From the NCBI GenBank assembly GCA_965222655.1, contig CBDCUP010000022.1, forward strand, positions 1,875,999 through 1,939,998: a DNA stretch of 64,000 nt, in the 5' to 3' direction. Shown in pieces: positions 1-9,182 of this stretch (positions are counted from its first letter, which is position 1; each line of letters starts with the position of its first letter). The stretch is from CAUZIZ01 sp965222655 (GTDB lineage Bacteria; Acidobacteriota; UBA6911; RPQK01; JAJDTT01). The notes below the pieces were generated by a model. That model did no database searches. It was not told the origin of the DNA and saw only the letters and a list, made by a program, of their open reading frames with translations. A program made the position numbers and the translations under genes.

Positions 1-1
1 C

Positions 2-700
2 TTCAGCTTCGAGCTACCCATCCGTCCCGAGGCGTGTGCCCTCGGGGTGATCGATGTCCAGCACTATGCTCTCGACAGCGACGGCGATCTTGTTCACACC
101 CTGCGCCAGAGCAGTACCGGTGTCTTCCAGGAGTTCTCGCGCCAGGCTGAGCGGATGGTGAGCAACATCCAGAAGCTCCTCTCGACTTTCCGAGAGCAGG
201 ATCGCCGGGTCGTTTACACCCGCCATGGCGCCTTTCTGCCCGATGGGCCGGATCTGATCATCAGGCGGCGCGGACGAGAGGAGGTTGCCTTGACCTCAGG
301 GGACTGTTCCTCCGGGCACATGGCCGTCCGGGGCACTCCGGGACACGAGATCCTTGCCCAGGTCAGGCCCAGGAGGGGAGAGTTGGTGCTGGACAAGAAT
401 ACCAGCAGCGCTTTCCACAGCTCTCCCATGGATCTGCTGCTCCGCAATATGAAGGTGGAGACCCTGGTGCTGACGGGTCTCGCTACGGATCAGTGCGTTC
501 TGGCCACGGCCATCGATGCCGCTGATCGGGGATTCCACGTGATCCTAGCTGCCGATGCCTGCGCCGGTTTCGACGCCGGCAGCAGCGAAGCCGTTCAGAT
601 CCTTTTCGGCCGGGTCTGGGGCTACGTGATGCAAACGGACGACATCATCCACTGGTTTCGGACCGGCGACAAGCCCACTCGCACCCGCCTGCCGGCGTGA
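2..700 (+). CDS. Isochorismatase-family cysteine hydrolase (5' end outside window)
   Basis: The reading frame is open from base 2, so the gene begins upstream of the window. The GTG at 47 lies inside the first beta strand (ALGVIDVQ) and is unlikely to be the start. The fold of the isochorismatase/nicotinamidase family is clear. The Asp of the IDVQ motif, the Lys of LDKNTSSAF and the Cys of GLATDQCV form the expected Asp-Lys-Cys triad. The family hydrolyses amides or vinyl ethers, for example N-carbamoyl compounds, nicotinamide or isochorismate; the substrate cannot be told here. No signal peptide is visible, so a cytoplasmic enzyme is expected. The next feature downstream is a palindromic repeat, so any operon lies to the left of the window. 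Confidence 0.85.
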   Translation, partial: FSFELPIRPEACALGVIDVQHYALDSDGDLVHTLRQSSTGVFQEFSRQAERMVSNIQKLLSTFREQDRRVVYTRHGAFLPDGPDLIIRRRGREEVALTSGDCSSGHMAVRGTPGHEILAQVRPRRGELVLDKNTSSAFHSSPMDLLLRNMKVETLVLTGLATDQCVLATAIDAADRGFHVILAADACAGFDAGSSEAVQILFGRVWGYVMQTDDIIHWFRTGDKPTRTRLPA

Positions 701-720
701 CCCAGATCGATGCCTGCCCC

Positions 721-841
721 ATTCGAGAAAGAAACTTCGGGCCCAGCGTGGCGGTGGCCTCCAGGCCGCCGTGTATCGAGAGCTGAAGGCTCGAAAGAAG
801 AATACTTCGGCCTGGAGACCGAAGCCACTTCAGAGTTTCAG
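721..841. repeat. Palindromic repeat, module A (copy 1)
   Basis: This copy starts with the shared tract ATTCGAGAAAGAAACTTCGG and carries two arms, GTGGCGGTGGCCTCCAGGCC and CGGCCTGGAGACCGAAGCCAC-like sequence, that are imperfect inverse complements around an inner CGAG...CTCG hairpin. The same module is found near 3,020-3,110, 19,700-19,790, 31,680-31,790, 33,800-33,880 and 43,430-43,515. Its right end supplies the last codons of the truncated sialidase on the opposite strand. Confidence 0.8.
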
Positions 842-1363
842 GGTTCGTGCGATGTTGCCGAGCTTGATTCTGCCACCCTGTGGTCCAGTCTGGTAGTGTG
901 TCAGGAACAGTACGACCGTGCCCTTCGCCGTGACCAGGCCCTCCTCCACAAAAACAGGACGCTTCTGATCTCTCGCATAAGCCTCAAAGGAGTAAGGGAG
1001 CTTGTTGTACTTATCCCAGGTCCTGCCGCCATCCCTGCTGAGGGCGTACTCGCTCCAACCATCCGAATTGTGGTCGCTGCTGTTGATATAGAACGCAACT
1101 ATGCTGCCGTTCGCATATTCCATGCACACCGGTCCACCATGGGAGCACCTGCCGGGAGCATCGTTCTCTAAATCGGCGATGATCGTCCCAAAAATGTCAT
1201 CTCCGAGTCTGGTCGATGGGTCGTAGTCATAGATCACGGCGCCATCGATCAGTTCGTACTGTATGGTCTCTTTCTCCGGCATCGCCTCTTGCGCGATCGC
1301 AACCAATGTAAGGCCCATCAGCAATGTGGAAGCGATAATCGCGCCCCTTTGTTTCATCATCAT
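830..1363 (-). pseudogene. Truncated BNR sialidase-like secreted protein
   Basis: The start at 1363 is preceded by AGGAGAGCA, a good ribosome binding site, and gives a signal peptide (MMMKQRGAIIASTLLMG...). The protein is 177 residues. It keeps one clear Asp-box (SRDGGRTW) and the motif YANGSIVAFY, as in BNR sialidases, which are normally 350 or more residues long. The frame ends at the edge of palindromic repeat module A: the final Thr-Leu-Lys-Leu-stop is read from the repeat's GAGTTTCAG end. I infer that the repeat, or the rearrangement that brought it, removed the C-terminal blades. The upstream gene is a full-length sialidase on the same strand, with a gap of about 30 bases. Confidence 0.6.
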
Positions 1364-1396
1364 TGCTCTCCTTTCAGCTTCCTCTCTCACAGCTCG

Positions 1397-2836
1397 TCAC
1401 GCGCTGCCTGGCCGAAACTGGGACAGAGGAAGGCCAACGCAGATGTGAGCTGTCGTTCCTCTGTGGCCTGAGGGAAGGTCGTAACCCGTCCGACCCTCCG
1501 AGTCCAGGTTGTAGTAGGAGCGCTCCCGGCACATGAAGGTCACCAGCACCCGATCCCTCCAGAAGGTGATGGAGGGGTAGGTCGCCTCCAGATCATTGGG
1601 AGTCAAACGGCTCGCCCTTTCCCGAGCCCGATAGAAGCGAATCGGTGGAGGCTCTATGCGGATTCGATCTTCAGCCTGCTGGAAGGTGGAGAAGATGTTG
1701 GGCCGCGACTCCCAGCTGGCCCCGCCATCTCTGCTGATGGCCGACGAGAGACGATGACGCTGCAGCCCCTGTTGGATTTCCTCTGCCGAAGACTGATTCC
1801 AGACCAACAGCAGTTCACGGCGGCCCGGAATCCGCTCCACGGCAGGGGGAGCCAAAGCCGATGCCAGAGGGGACGGTTCGGGCCGACTCCAGCTGGCTCC
1901 GTCGTCCTCAGACCAGGACTGATAGAGACGACCCAGAGGAGTCCGGAGCAGCATCAAGAGGTGGTCAGGCGCCACCTCTACCACCGAAGGCTCGGTGGTT
2001 TGATAGTGGCCGCCGCCGCTGTAATCGACGGTCGCGAATAGCTCTCCCCCAGCGGCCCAGACCCCTTTGCCGGTGTTGGTCTTCCAGGTCCTGCCTTCGT
2101 CGTCCGAATAGTAGGCCCAACAGTAGGCAAAGAACTCCTCCCATCCGTGGTGCCCGATCATGGCGGGACTATCGCCGAAGAGGGCCCGACCTCTTTCCTT
2201 CACGGATTTGCCTACCAGGGTGAAGACAGGCACCACGATCCGGCCACGGCTGGTGACGATCGCGGAGTTGTGAAACTTCCAGGCGTTGTTGTGGGGCTCG
2301 GATATCTTCCGGGGAGGCGACCAGGAGGCGACACCATCATCGGAGCGGGAAAACCAGACCGTATGGTTATGGGAGGGATCCGCAGTCTTCTTCGAGTAGA
2401 CCAGTGCCAGGCCGCCCGACTTGAGCTGGAGCAGGCTAGGATTGCCGCCGTCGGGTCTGCCTTCGCCCTTCAACGGTTCCCCCGAGGTGTCCAGCAGGGG
2501 ATGAGGCGAATCCCAGCTTCTCCCTCCGTCTCGAGAGAGGGTGCTCTCTCTACGCTGGGTGGAGACGTGAAGTAGATCTCCTTCAGGCAGTACCCTCATG
2601 CTCCCGAAGCTGGTCCCGGCATGAAAGAAGAGTGTCTCTTCAGGAAGACAGTTTCGGAGTTTTTCGATAAAGATTGGGTCAAGGTCTGTTGAGATAACGG
2701 GACCGGCCTCGATAAGGCGGGAAGCCAGGACAGGAATCCCCGTTGCCAGGAGCGTCCTTTGAAGCAGTTGTCGTCGAGATACGAGACTTAGTGCGGTTCG
2801 CTTTAGATTCGGAAGCACGACGCTGGGCTCAGGCAT
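1397..2836 (-). CDS. Secreted BNR-repeat sialidase (glycoside hydrolase)
   Basis: This is a 479-residue protein with a twin-arginine-type leader (SRRQLLQRTLLATG at about residues 20-33). It has several Asp-box motifs typical of six-bladed sialidase propellers: SRDGGRSW, SDDGVASW, SDDEGRTW, SEDDGASW and SRDGGASW. This suggests an exported hydrolase or glycan-binding protein acting on sialic acid or related sugars. Family members in acidobacteria and planctomycetes often act on plant or mucin glycans, so true sialidase activity is not certain. The truncated sialidase follows it directly on the same strand. A third sialidase-like gene lies at 15,833-16,954. Confidence 0.85.
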   Translation of the reverse strand: MPEPSVVLPNLKRTALSLVSRRQLLQRTLLATGIPVLASRLIEAGPVISTDLDPIFIEKLRNCLPEETLFFHAGTSFGSMRVLPEGDLLHVSTQRRESTLSRDGGRSWDSPHPLLDTSGEPLKGEGRPDGGNPSLLQLKSGGLALVYSKKTADPSHNHTVWFSRSDDGVASWSPPRKISEPHNNAWKFHNSAIVTSRGRIVVPVFTLVGKSVKERGRALFGDSPAMIGHHGWEEFFAYCWAYYSDDEGRTWKTNTGKGVWAAGGELFATVDYSGGGHYQTTEPSVVEVAPDHLLMLLRTPLGRLYQSWSEDDGASWSRPEPSPLASALAPPAVERIPGRRELLLVWNQSSAEEIQQGLQRHRLSSAISRDGGASWESRPNIFSTFQQAEDRIRIEPPPIRFYRARERASRLTPNDLEATYPSITFWRDRVLVTFMCRERSYYNLDSEGRTGYDLPSGHRGTTAHICVGLPLSQFRPGSA

Positions 2837-2921
2837 CTTTCGGTCCCCATCTTACTTATTCAGTTGGTCGCGGAGACTTTGTTATTACTCTATTTCGAAA
2901 ACGTCGGCAACGGTGTGCCGG

Positions 2922-3296
2922 ACTAAGCTGAAACTTCATTTGCTATTTTCGATAGAGAAAAGACGTAATCCATTGATTTATAGTAGGATAGAGAATTACC
3001 CAAGCAATTTCATGAAAACCGTGGCGGTGGCCTCCGTGCCGCCGTTTTTCGAGCCAAAGGCTCGAAGGAAAGAACACGGCGGCACGGAGGCCACCGCCAC
3101 ATCCCTCGACTGAAGTTTCTTTCCTGTAGGATCCGGCGGTCTGCAGCCGGGGGCGGCGCTAAGCTGAAACTTCATTGGCAGAAGGAAGGTGTAGGAAATA
3201 GCATCTGACAGAGCAGTGACCTGTAGCCCGTTGAGGACAGCGACGGGCAGGAGTGCCCGTGCTACAAGCGTCACTCAGCTCTCGATGTTAGTAGCT
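2922..3296. repeat. Long mosaic repeat, left part (interrupted by an IS)
   Basis: This stretch starts with TAAGCTGAAACTTCATTTGC and is collinear with 43,336-43,690. It contains module A (GGCGGTGGCCTCCGTGCCGC with its inverse copy around CGAGCCAAAGGCTCG), a linker ending in AAGCTGAAACTTCATT, and module B (ACGGGCAGGAGTGCCCGTGC, part of a second palindrome). The repeat stops at TAGCT (3292-3296), where the DDE insertion sequence begins, and resumes after it at 4977. Confidence 0.8.
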
Positions 3297-4976
3297 TGTG
3301 CCCGTCCGGAAACCGGGGTTCCCAGAACTGTAATCTGTTGAATCGGAACCACTTTTTATACCTGAGACTGCTGACAGACCGACTCGACCCAGCTCGATCC
3401 AGAGCGAGGACGAGCGAGCGAGGGCGCACGGGCCAAAAAACACCGGTTCGGCGCAGACCTCTCCCTGAGTCGGAGCCACAAGGCAGTACGGTCAGCCACA
3501 AAAGACTACAACAGGAGTCGGGCCAGGACGACCAGGTTATAGGTCAGGACGCTGGCATGGACGTAGCTTTGAAAGTGAGGCCAGCCTTTCCAGGTACAGC
3601 GGTGGAGACCAAAGGTGTGCTTGAGGGTCCCAATGCACCCCTCGATCCCGGCCCGGAAGCGTTTGAGCTGTTTGTAGACCCAACTGGAACGCACCATGCT
3701 CTCGACCGTCAACCCACACTTTTTGGAAAAGGCCACGTCCTGTACCCCCTGCTCTTTGGCCCAGCTCAGGTTGGCCGCCGAGGCAAAACCGCCATCCCAG
3801 GCGCTCTGGCGCGGGACCTTCCCGTACAGCTGTCGATGACGCTCTAAGAAGGGTTGCACATAGTTGCTATCGGCTGGATTCCCGCGTTCCACCACACAAT
3901 CCAGGATCAGCGACGAGGCCCCCGTGCTGACAAACACTTTGTGGCCGAAAACCGTTTCCCGAGGGCTCTTCTTGATAATATCGGTGTGCTCTTCGAAGAG
4001 GGAACAGATCTTCTCCTGGGCCGCGACGGCCTCGCCCGAAAGGACCCGTCGTTGAGTCTGCTCGATGACTTGGTGCAACAGCTCCAGATAGTGGGCCAGT
4101 TGCGCCGCCCCGGCCAGACTGAGGGGATCGCTCCACTGCGCCGACGCGGCCAGCGCCTGCTCGGCATAGTGGGCCGTCTTGGACGCCACCTTGATCAGAT
4201 CGCGGTAACTCTCCAGGCGCTTCTTGCCGCGGCGGTTGCGGATGTTCAGGACGCGCCGCTTGGCCCGTCGCGTGTGATCGACGAAGCCGATCCCTTCCCA
4301 GTCCCGCAGCCGCCCCAGCCACCGGGTGACGACTCGAATGCCGTCGTCCAACAGCTCACTGTCGAGCGGATAGTGGACGTTGGTCTGGACCGCCGTGGCA
4401 TCGACCCGAATCCGTTGGCCTTTTTCCAGACCCCGAGCCTGCGCCCAGCGCACCAAGTGGTCGTTGATCGCCTTCCATGTCCCCGGCTCAATCTTCCCCA
4501 GGTTCTCCGCCAGGGTGGCTTTGCTGATCGACGCCCCATAGGGCAAGCGACAGAACCTCTGACAGCTTTGCGAATCCACCAGATGAAACTCCAGCTTGCG
4601 ATAGCTGAACTGATGCAGCTGTTTGATGACGGCACAACGCAGCACCTGCTCGGCCGTCAAACCGGGGGCGCCGACACTGGAATCGACCCTGTCAGAGAGA
4701 TCTTGTACTATCAGCTCCAGCGTCTGGGGATTGTCGTCCAGGATGCGCGAGATCACCTTCAATTCATTGGCCAGTTGGTGATCGGGCCATGGTGGGGAAA
4801 GGGGGCGTTGTTTTTCACGCTTTTGACGCATCTTCGAACTCCTGAAATCGTCCTAAGTCGTTTCAGTCTAATTGTTTACACCAGATAGTCTAGCAAACGA
4901 CCCTGACAATTTCGGAGCTTGAAAAAGCCCTCTTTCCCCTTCCTTATCAATTACTTACGGATTTCCGGACGGGCAC
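3297..4976 (-). mobile_element. DDE insertion sequence with 5-bp target duplication
   Basis: The ends are a 15-bp perfect inverted repeat, GTGCCCGTCCGGAAA, at 3298-3312 and in inverse form at 4962-4976. TAGCT flanks both sides (3292-3296 and 4977-4981). Related repeat copies without the element read GTAGCTAGAAATGACG (33,950 region, opposite strand) and GTAGCTAGCACTGACG (43,715 region), so TAGCT is a 5-bp target-site duplication. One transposase gene fills most of the element. The inverted repeats and the transposase frame are intact, so the element may still be active. Confidence 0.88.
3506..4831 (-). CDS. DDE transposase, ISNCY/ISDol1-like
   Basis: This 441-residue transposase has an N-terminal DUF772-like helical domain (TAEQVLRCAVIKQLHQFSYR) and a split DDE catalytic core. 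The first Asp is in RVDATAVQTNVHYP (near residue 143), the second in SAWDGGFAS, and the Glu in AGIEGCIGTLKH near the C terminus. The motif with NVHYP followed by DDGIRVVTR is what I associate with the ISNCY/ISDol1 group, though an IS5/IS1182-type label is possible. It lies wholly inside inverted repeats, with 209 bases to one end and 145 to the other. A long open frame on the opposite strand is an artefact of GC-rich codon use. Confidence 0.88.
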   Translation of the reverse strand: MRQKREKQRPLSPPWPDHQLANELKVISRILDDNPQTLELIVQDLSDRVDSSVGAPGLTAEQVLRCAVIKQLHQFSYRKLEFHLVDSQSCQRFCRLPYGASISKATLAENLGKIEPGTWKAINDHLVRWAQARGLEKGQRIRVDATAVQTNVHYPLDSELLDDGIRVVTRWLGRLRDWEGIGFVDHTRRAKRRVLNIRNRRGKKRLESYRDLIKVASKTAHYAEQALAASAQWSDPLSLAGAAQLAHYLELLHQVIEQTQRRVLSGEAVAAQEKICSLFEEHTDIIKKSPRETVFGHKVFVSTGASSLILDCVVERGNPADSNYVQPFLERHRQLYGKVPRQSAWDGGFASAANLSWAKEQGVQDVAFSKKCGLTVESMVRSSWVYKQLKRFRAGIEGCIGTLKHTFGLHRCTWKGWPHFQSYVHASVLTYNLVVLARLLL

Positions 4977-5042
4977 TAGCTAGAAATGACGAAGTTTCAT
5001 TCTCGAATGAGGCCAGCGTTTCCGGGCTAAGACTAGCCTGAA
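4977..5042. repeat. Long mosaic repeat, right part
   Basis: This is the continuation of the repeat interrupted by the insertion sequence: TAGCTAGAAATGACG, then an AGTTTC tract, TCTCGAATGAGGCCAG and a degenerate TAAGACTAGCCTGAAA end. It matches the inverse of 33,905-33,960 and the direct copy at 43,713-43,785. Confidence 0.75.
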
Positions 5043-5054
5043 AAAGCCGCAGAA

Positions 5055-6512
5055 TCAGGCCGAGCGAAGGAGCTTCTTGACGACCTTTCCACCCACGTCC
5101 GTCAGACGGAAATCCCGGCCCATGTGACGATAGGTTAGATCGGTGTGATTCAGGCCCAGGGTATGGAGCAGAGTGGCCTGGAGGTCGTGGACATGCATAG
5201 GGTCCTCGACCGGGTTCAAGCCCAGTTCGTCGGAGCGGCCCACCACCTGCCCGCCTTGAATTCCTCCCCCGGCCAGCCACATGCTGAAGCAGCTGGCTTG
5301 ATGGTCGCGGCCCGGCTGTCCCGTCTCGTGGACCTCAGGTTCGCCCATGGGAGTACGTCCGAACTCCCCGCCCCAGATCACCAGAGTATCGTCCAGCAGG
5401 CCCCGCTGTTTCAGATCCTGAAGCAGGGCGGCTGTGGGCTGATCCGTATCGTGGGAGTATTCCCCCAGCCTCTTTTCGATTTCGTAGTGGAAATCCCAGT
5501 TGGCGTGGATGAGCGAGACGAAGCGCACACCCCGCTCGACCAACCGCCGGGCCAGCAGACAGTTAGTGGCATAGGACTTTGCCCGTTCCCCCTCACGATT
5601 GATTCCGTAGGACTCCAGAAGGCTCTCTGGCTCCTGGGAGAAGTCGAGCAGCTCCGGCGCCGACATCTGCATCCGAAAGGCCAGTTCGTAAGCGGCGATC
5701 CGAGAGGCGATCTCCTGATCCCCCTTCTCTGCATAGCGCTTCTCGTTGAGCTGGCGAATGGCGTCCAATTGCACCCGCTGGATCTTCTGGTTGACGCTGG
5801 GAGGATTGGAGAGGTAGAGAATCGGGTCTCCGCCGCTGCGAAAGGGAGTCCCCTGGTAGAGCGAAGGGAGAAAACCGCTGCCCCAGTTGTTGGCCCCGGC
5901 GCTGGGCATCTGACCCGAATTGAGGACGACATAAGCTGGCAAGTCCGCCGATTCACTGCCCAGCCCGTAGCTGACCCAGGAGCCGATCGTGGGGCGACCG
6001 AGGATGGTGCTCCCGGTGGTCATCATCAACTCCCCGGGATCGTGGTTGATGGCATCGGTCTGGAGGGAACGGATCAGGCAGATGTCGTCTGCATGGGAGG
6101 CCGTGTGGGGCAGGTAGTCCGAGAACTCGGTCCCGCACTCGCCGTAGGGCTGGAACTTCCTGGGGCTGGCCATCAAGGTAGCCGAGGGCTTCAGGAAGGC
6201 CAGCTTCAGGCCTTCTTTCATGGATTCAGGAACCTGTTGACCATGCCACTTCTGGAGTGCCGGCTTGGGATCGAAGAGGTCGATCTGGCTGGGGCCACCA
6301 GTCATGTAGAGAAAGATCACCCGCTTGGCGGTGGCAGGGAACTGGGGCGCCTTGGGAGCCAGGGGATTGGGTACCCCGGCGCGGTCGGCGCTGCCTGCCG
6401 TCAGACCCTCTGATGCCATGAGGTGGGCCAGGACAGTGGAGCCGAAGCCCCCCGCGCACCTCTGAAGAAAGGCGCGGCGGTCCTGGAGCCTTCGGAATTC
6501 TTGCAGGTTCAT
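5055..6512 (-). CDS. DUF1501 protein (secreted, sulfatase-like fold), copy 2
   Basis: This is a 485-residue DUF1501 protein with a twin-arginine-like leader (DRRAFLQRCAGGFGSTV, about residues 12-28). Typical family motifs are FLYMTGGPSQIDLFDPKPAL, RSLQTDAINHDPG, WGGEFGRTP and GRDHQ, which resemble the alkaline-phosphatase/sulfatase superfamily metal site. The biochemical role of DUF1501 is not established. It is nearly always encoded beside a DUF1549/DUF1553 cytochrome-like protein, as here: the partner stops 3 bases upstream of this start. It is the last gene of a four-gene run on this strand. The paralogue at 9,183-10,652 is about the same length. Confidence 0.88.
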   Translation of the reverse strand: MNLQEFRRLQDRRAFLQRCAGGFGSTVLAHLMASEGLTAGSADRAGVPNPLAPKAPQFPATAKRVIFLYMTGGPSQIDLFDPKPALQKWHGQQVPESMKEGLKLAFLKPSATLMASPRKFQPYGECGTEFSDYLPHTASHADDICLIRSLQTDAINHDPGELMMTTGSTILGRPTIGSWVSYGLGSESADLPAYVVLNSGQMPSAGANNWGSGFLPSLYQGTPFRSGGDPILYLSNPPSVNQKIQRVQLDAIRQLNEKRYAEKGDQEIASRIAAYELAFRMQMSAPELLDFSQEPESLLESYGINREGERAKSYATNCLLARRLVERGVRFVSLIHANWDFHYEIEKRLGEYSHDTDQPTAALLQDLKQRGLLDDTLVIWGGEFGRTPMGEPEVHETGQPGRDHQASCFSMWLAGGGIQGGQVVGRSDELGLNPVEDPMHVHDLQATLLHTLGLNHTDLTYRHMGRDFRLTDVGGKVVKKLLRSA

Positions 6513-6515
6513 GCT

Positions 6516-9137
6516 CTACTCCCGGGTGATGAACTCGTCCAGATTCAAGAGGACCCTGCTGGCTCCTACCCAGGCGGCGGCTTCGCTCAAGGACACCCCA
6601 GGCAAATCGGCGGGAAGTGCCTGGCGGGCTAGTTCCTGCTCCTGATCGAGGATCTCTTCCTGTTTGCGCAGCGCCGTAGCCAGCCATTCCCGTTCGCTGG
6701 GGGCGGGGTCGCGGGCAAGAGAGAGGCGAAAGGCGTGGTCGAGGCGATCCTCCAGTCTGGCCGGAGCCTCGGTCAACACTCGCATGGCCAGGCCCTGGGC
6801 TGCCTCGAAGAACACCGGGTCGTTCAACAGGTTCAGCGCCTGCAAAGCGGTATTGGATCGCCCTCGGCGGCAGGCCGCGGCGTAGGCAGGCGGGAGGTCG
6901 AAGTTCATCAGAAAGGGATAGGGCGCCATCCGCTGGATCTGGATATAGAGTCCTCGACGATAGCGATCCCTCCCCTGGCTCTCGACCCACTTCCCTTTTG
7001 TCTGCCCCCCTTCCGGCTGCGGAGGTCGGACACTCTTTCCTCCGATGACCGGGTGCAGCAGACCACTCACTGCCAGAGCGGAATCCCGAATCAGCTCCGC
7101 CGAGAGCCGGACCCGCGATTGGCGTGCCAATAGGGCATTGTTGGGATCGAGGCTGGCCAATTCGGGCCTGGAATCCGAAGCCTGCCGGTAGGCGGCCGAC
7201 AGGACCATCTTGCGGATGATTTCCTTCATGCTCCAGCCGCCCTCTCTGAAGTCGGCGGCAAGCCAATCCAAGAGCTGCGGATGACTGGGTTTCTCCCCCT
7301 GGGTGCCGAAGTCCTCTGAGGTGGCAACGAGGCCCCGGCCGAAGAGCTCCTGCCAGAGCCGGTTGACGGTGACTCGGGCCGTCAGGGGATTGGCCGGGTC
7401 GATGAGCCATTTCGCCAGCCTCAGCCGTGGCGGTTCGTCGCTGTCGGCCATGGAATGGAGAAATCCCGGAATCCCCGGCTTGACGGGGTCGCCTGGACGC
7501 TTGAAGTCACCCCTGAGGTGGATGTGAGTCTGGCGGGGATCCTTCTCCGTGGCCAGGGTCTGGGCCTGGCTTATTGCGGGGAAGGCTTCGTCCAGTTCCT
7601 GGAGCTTTTTCCAGAGTTTGTCGTACTTGAACTCGTCCTTGTAGAACTTCACAGGGAGGCCGAGATTGGAGTACCAGACAAAGTGGTTGGTAAGAATGAC
7701 CGTCTGCTTTTCGTTTCGCTGCTCCGGCGGCGTGCGGAGAATCTTCTCCCCCATTCCGTAGACGCCCTGGGAGTCGCCCACCTGCAGTGTTCCCACCGCC
7801 TTGTCCCAGTTTTGCCACTTGCCCGGTTTGGCCATCGCTTCCAGTAGCTTCGCCTCCCAAGAGCGCTGCTCCCGCGGTACGCCGTACTCTTCCAGCAGCT
7901 CCCGGCGCTTCTTCTGGTAGTTTGCAACCTCGCTCAGATACGGTCCCATCTCACCCGGCAGGGGAGCGTCGACGTTGACCTCTTCGGCGTCGTTGAAATA
8001 GGCGAAGAGCTGGTAGTACTCTTTGTGACTGAGCGGGTCGAACTTGTGGTCGTGGCACTGAGCGCAGCCCACCGTCAAGCCGAGCCAGGTGGTGCCTACG
8101 GTCTTGACCCGGTTGACCACCTGTTCATGGCGGAACTGGTTCATGTCGACTCCGCCCTCTCGATTGCTGGCGGTGTTGCGGTGAAACCCGGTTCCGACCT
8201 TCTGCTCCCTGGTGGCGCCAGGGAGCAGATCTCCGGCAATCTGTTCCAGGGTGAAGCGGTCGAAGGGCATGTCCTGGTTGAAGGCCTGGATCAACCAGTG
8301 GCGATAGCGCCAGGCGTGGGGTCGAAATGCATCCTGGCGGTAACCGTCACTGTCTGAATAGCGGGCCAGGTCCAGCCAATGGCGGGTCCATTTTTCTCCA
8401 AAGTGGGGTGAGTTCAGAAGTCTATCGACCTGACGCTCGTAGGCCTGGGGGCTGGAGTCGGCCACAAACTCGGCGACTTCCCCATGATCCGGAGGGAGGC
8501 CAATCAGGTCCAGACTCAGACGACGGATCAATGTGGCTTTGTCGGCCTCAGGAGAAGGCTCGATGTCCTCGGTTTCGAGGCGCTTCAGGATGAAGTGGTC
8601 AATGGGATTCCGGAGCCACGTGCTGCCGTCAACCTCTGGGACGGGAGGTCTTCGAATGGGTCGAAACGCCCAGTGGGAAGATTTCCCTTCTTCGGCTCCC
8701 AACGGGGAGTCAACAGTTTCGGCTGGAGGCCACTTGGCTCCCTGATCGATCCAGGCCCGGACCATGCTGACCTGTTCGGTCGTAAGCGCGTTCCCGCCCG
8801 GGGGCATGGTCTGGGTTGGGTTGGTGCCGGCGATCAGTTGGACCAATCTGCTCTCGGCACTATTCCCAGGCAGAATCACCGGACCCGATTCGCTGCCTCG
8901 AAGCGCATCCTCCGGTCGATCCAGTCGCAGACCCTTCATCTGCTGTTGGGAGCCATGGCAAAGAAAGCAGCGGCTCTCTAGCAGTGGGGCAATCTCGCTG
9001 GCGAAATCCACCTCTCTGTCGGCGGGGGGCGGTAGCTCCACGGATCCGCCTTCGCCGGCGACTGCAAGTCCGGGAGTGATCAAGGCCCAAATGAGAAGTA
9101 GAAAGAAAAGAGAGATTTTTTTCACCTGGAGTCGCAT
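6516..9137 (-). CDS. Planctomycete-type cytochrome c / DUF1549 / DUF1553 protein, copy 2
   Basis: This 873-residue exported protein starts with a hydrophobic signal (LFFLLLIWALITPGLAVAG). A PSCyt1 heme-c site CFLCH lies at about residues 57-61 and is followed by the family signature GLRLD. The middle DUF1549 domain has RPPVPEV and LIRRLSLDLIGLPP. The C-terminal DUF1553 domain has NRLWQELFGRGLVATSEDFG and NTALQALNLLNDP. Such proteins are periplasmic or surface proteins of planctomycetes, verrucomicrobia and acidobacteria; a role in glycan or sulfated polymer degradation is suspected from context but not shown. It is followed after 3 bases by its DUF1501 partner, which suggests translational coupling. 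Confidence 0.9.
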   Translation of the reverse strand: MRLQVKKISLFFLLLIWALITPGLAVAGEGGSVELPPPADREVDFASEIAPLLESRCFLCHGSQQQMKGLRLDRPEDALRGSESGPVILPGNSAESRLVQLIAGTNPTQTMPPGGNALTTEQVSMVRAWIDQGAKWPPAETVDSPLGAEEGKSSHWAFRPIRRPPVPEVDGSTWLRNPIDHFILKRLETEDIEPSPEADKATLIRRLSLDLIGLPPDHGEVAEFVADSSPQAYERQVDRLLNSPHFGEKWTRHWLDLARYSDSDGYRQDAFRPHAWRYRHWLIQAFNQDMPFDRFTLEQIAGDLLPGATREQKVGTGFHRNTASNREGGVDMNQFRHEQVVNRVKTVGTTWLGLTVGCAQCHDHKFDPLSHKEYYQLFAYFNDAEEVNVDAPLPGEMGPYLSEVANYQKKRRELLEEYGVPREQRSWEAKLLEAMAKPGKWQNWDKAVGTLQVGDSQGVYGMGEKILRTPPEQRNEKQTVILTNHFVWYSNLGLPVKFYKDEFKYDKLWKKLQELDEAFPAISQAQTLATEKDPRQTHIHLRGDFKRPGDPVKPGIPGFLHSMADSDEPPRLRLAKWLIDPANPLTARVTVNRLWQELFGRGLVATSEDFGTQGEKPSHPQLLDWLAADFREGGWSMKEIIRKMVLSAAYRQASDSRPELASLDPNNALLARQSRVRLSAELIRDSALAVSGLLHPVIGGKSVRPPQPEGGQTKGKWVESQGRDRYRRGLYIQIQRMAPYPFLMNFDLPPAYAAACRRGRSNTALQALNLLNDPVFFEAAQGLAMRVLTEAPARLEDRLDHAFRLSLARDPAPSEREWLATALRKQEEILDQEQELARQALPADLPGVSLSEAAAWVGASRVLLNLDEFITRE

Positions 9138-9182
9138 TTTACTACGTTTCTAGTCTCCGCCAAAGCGATGGGTTCAATTGAT

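Noticed and set aside
710..1171. Plus-strand open frame over the repeat and the truncated sialidase
   Set aside because: Its first third is repeat sequence and the rest mirrors the sialidase codons on the opposite strand.
3854..4888. Long open frame antisense to the DDE transposase
   Set aside because: It has no domain-like sequence and mirrors the transposase codons; it is a by-product of GC-rich third positions.
5145..6413. Long open frame antisense to the DUF1501 gene
   Set aside because: No ribosome binding site or recognisable motif; the DUF1501 frame on the other strand is clear.
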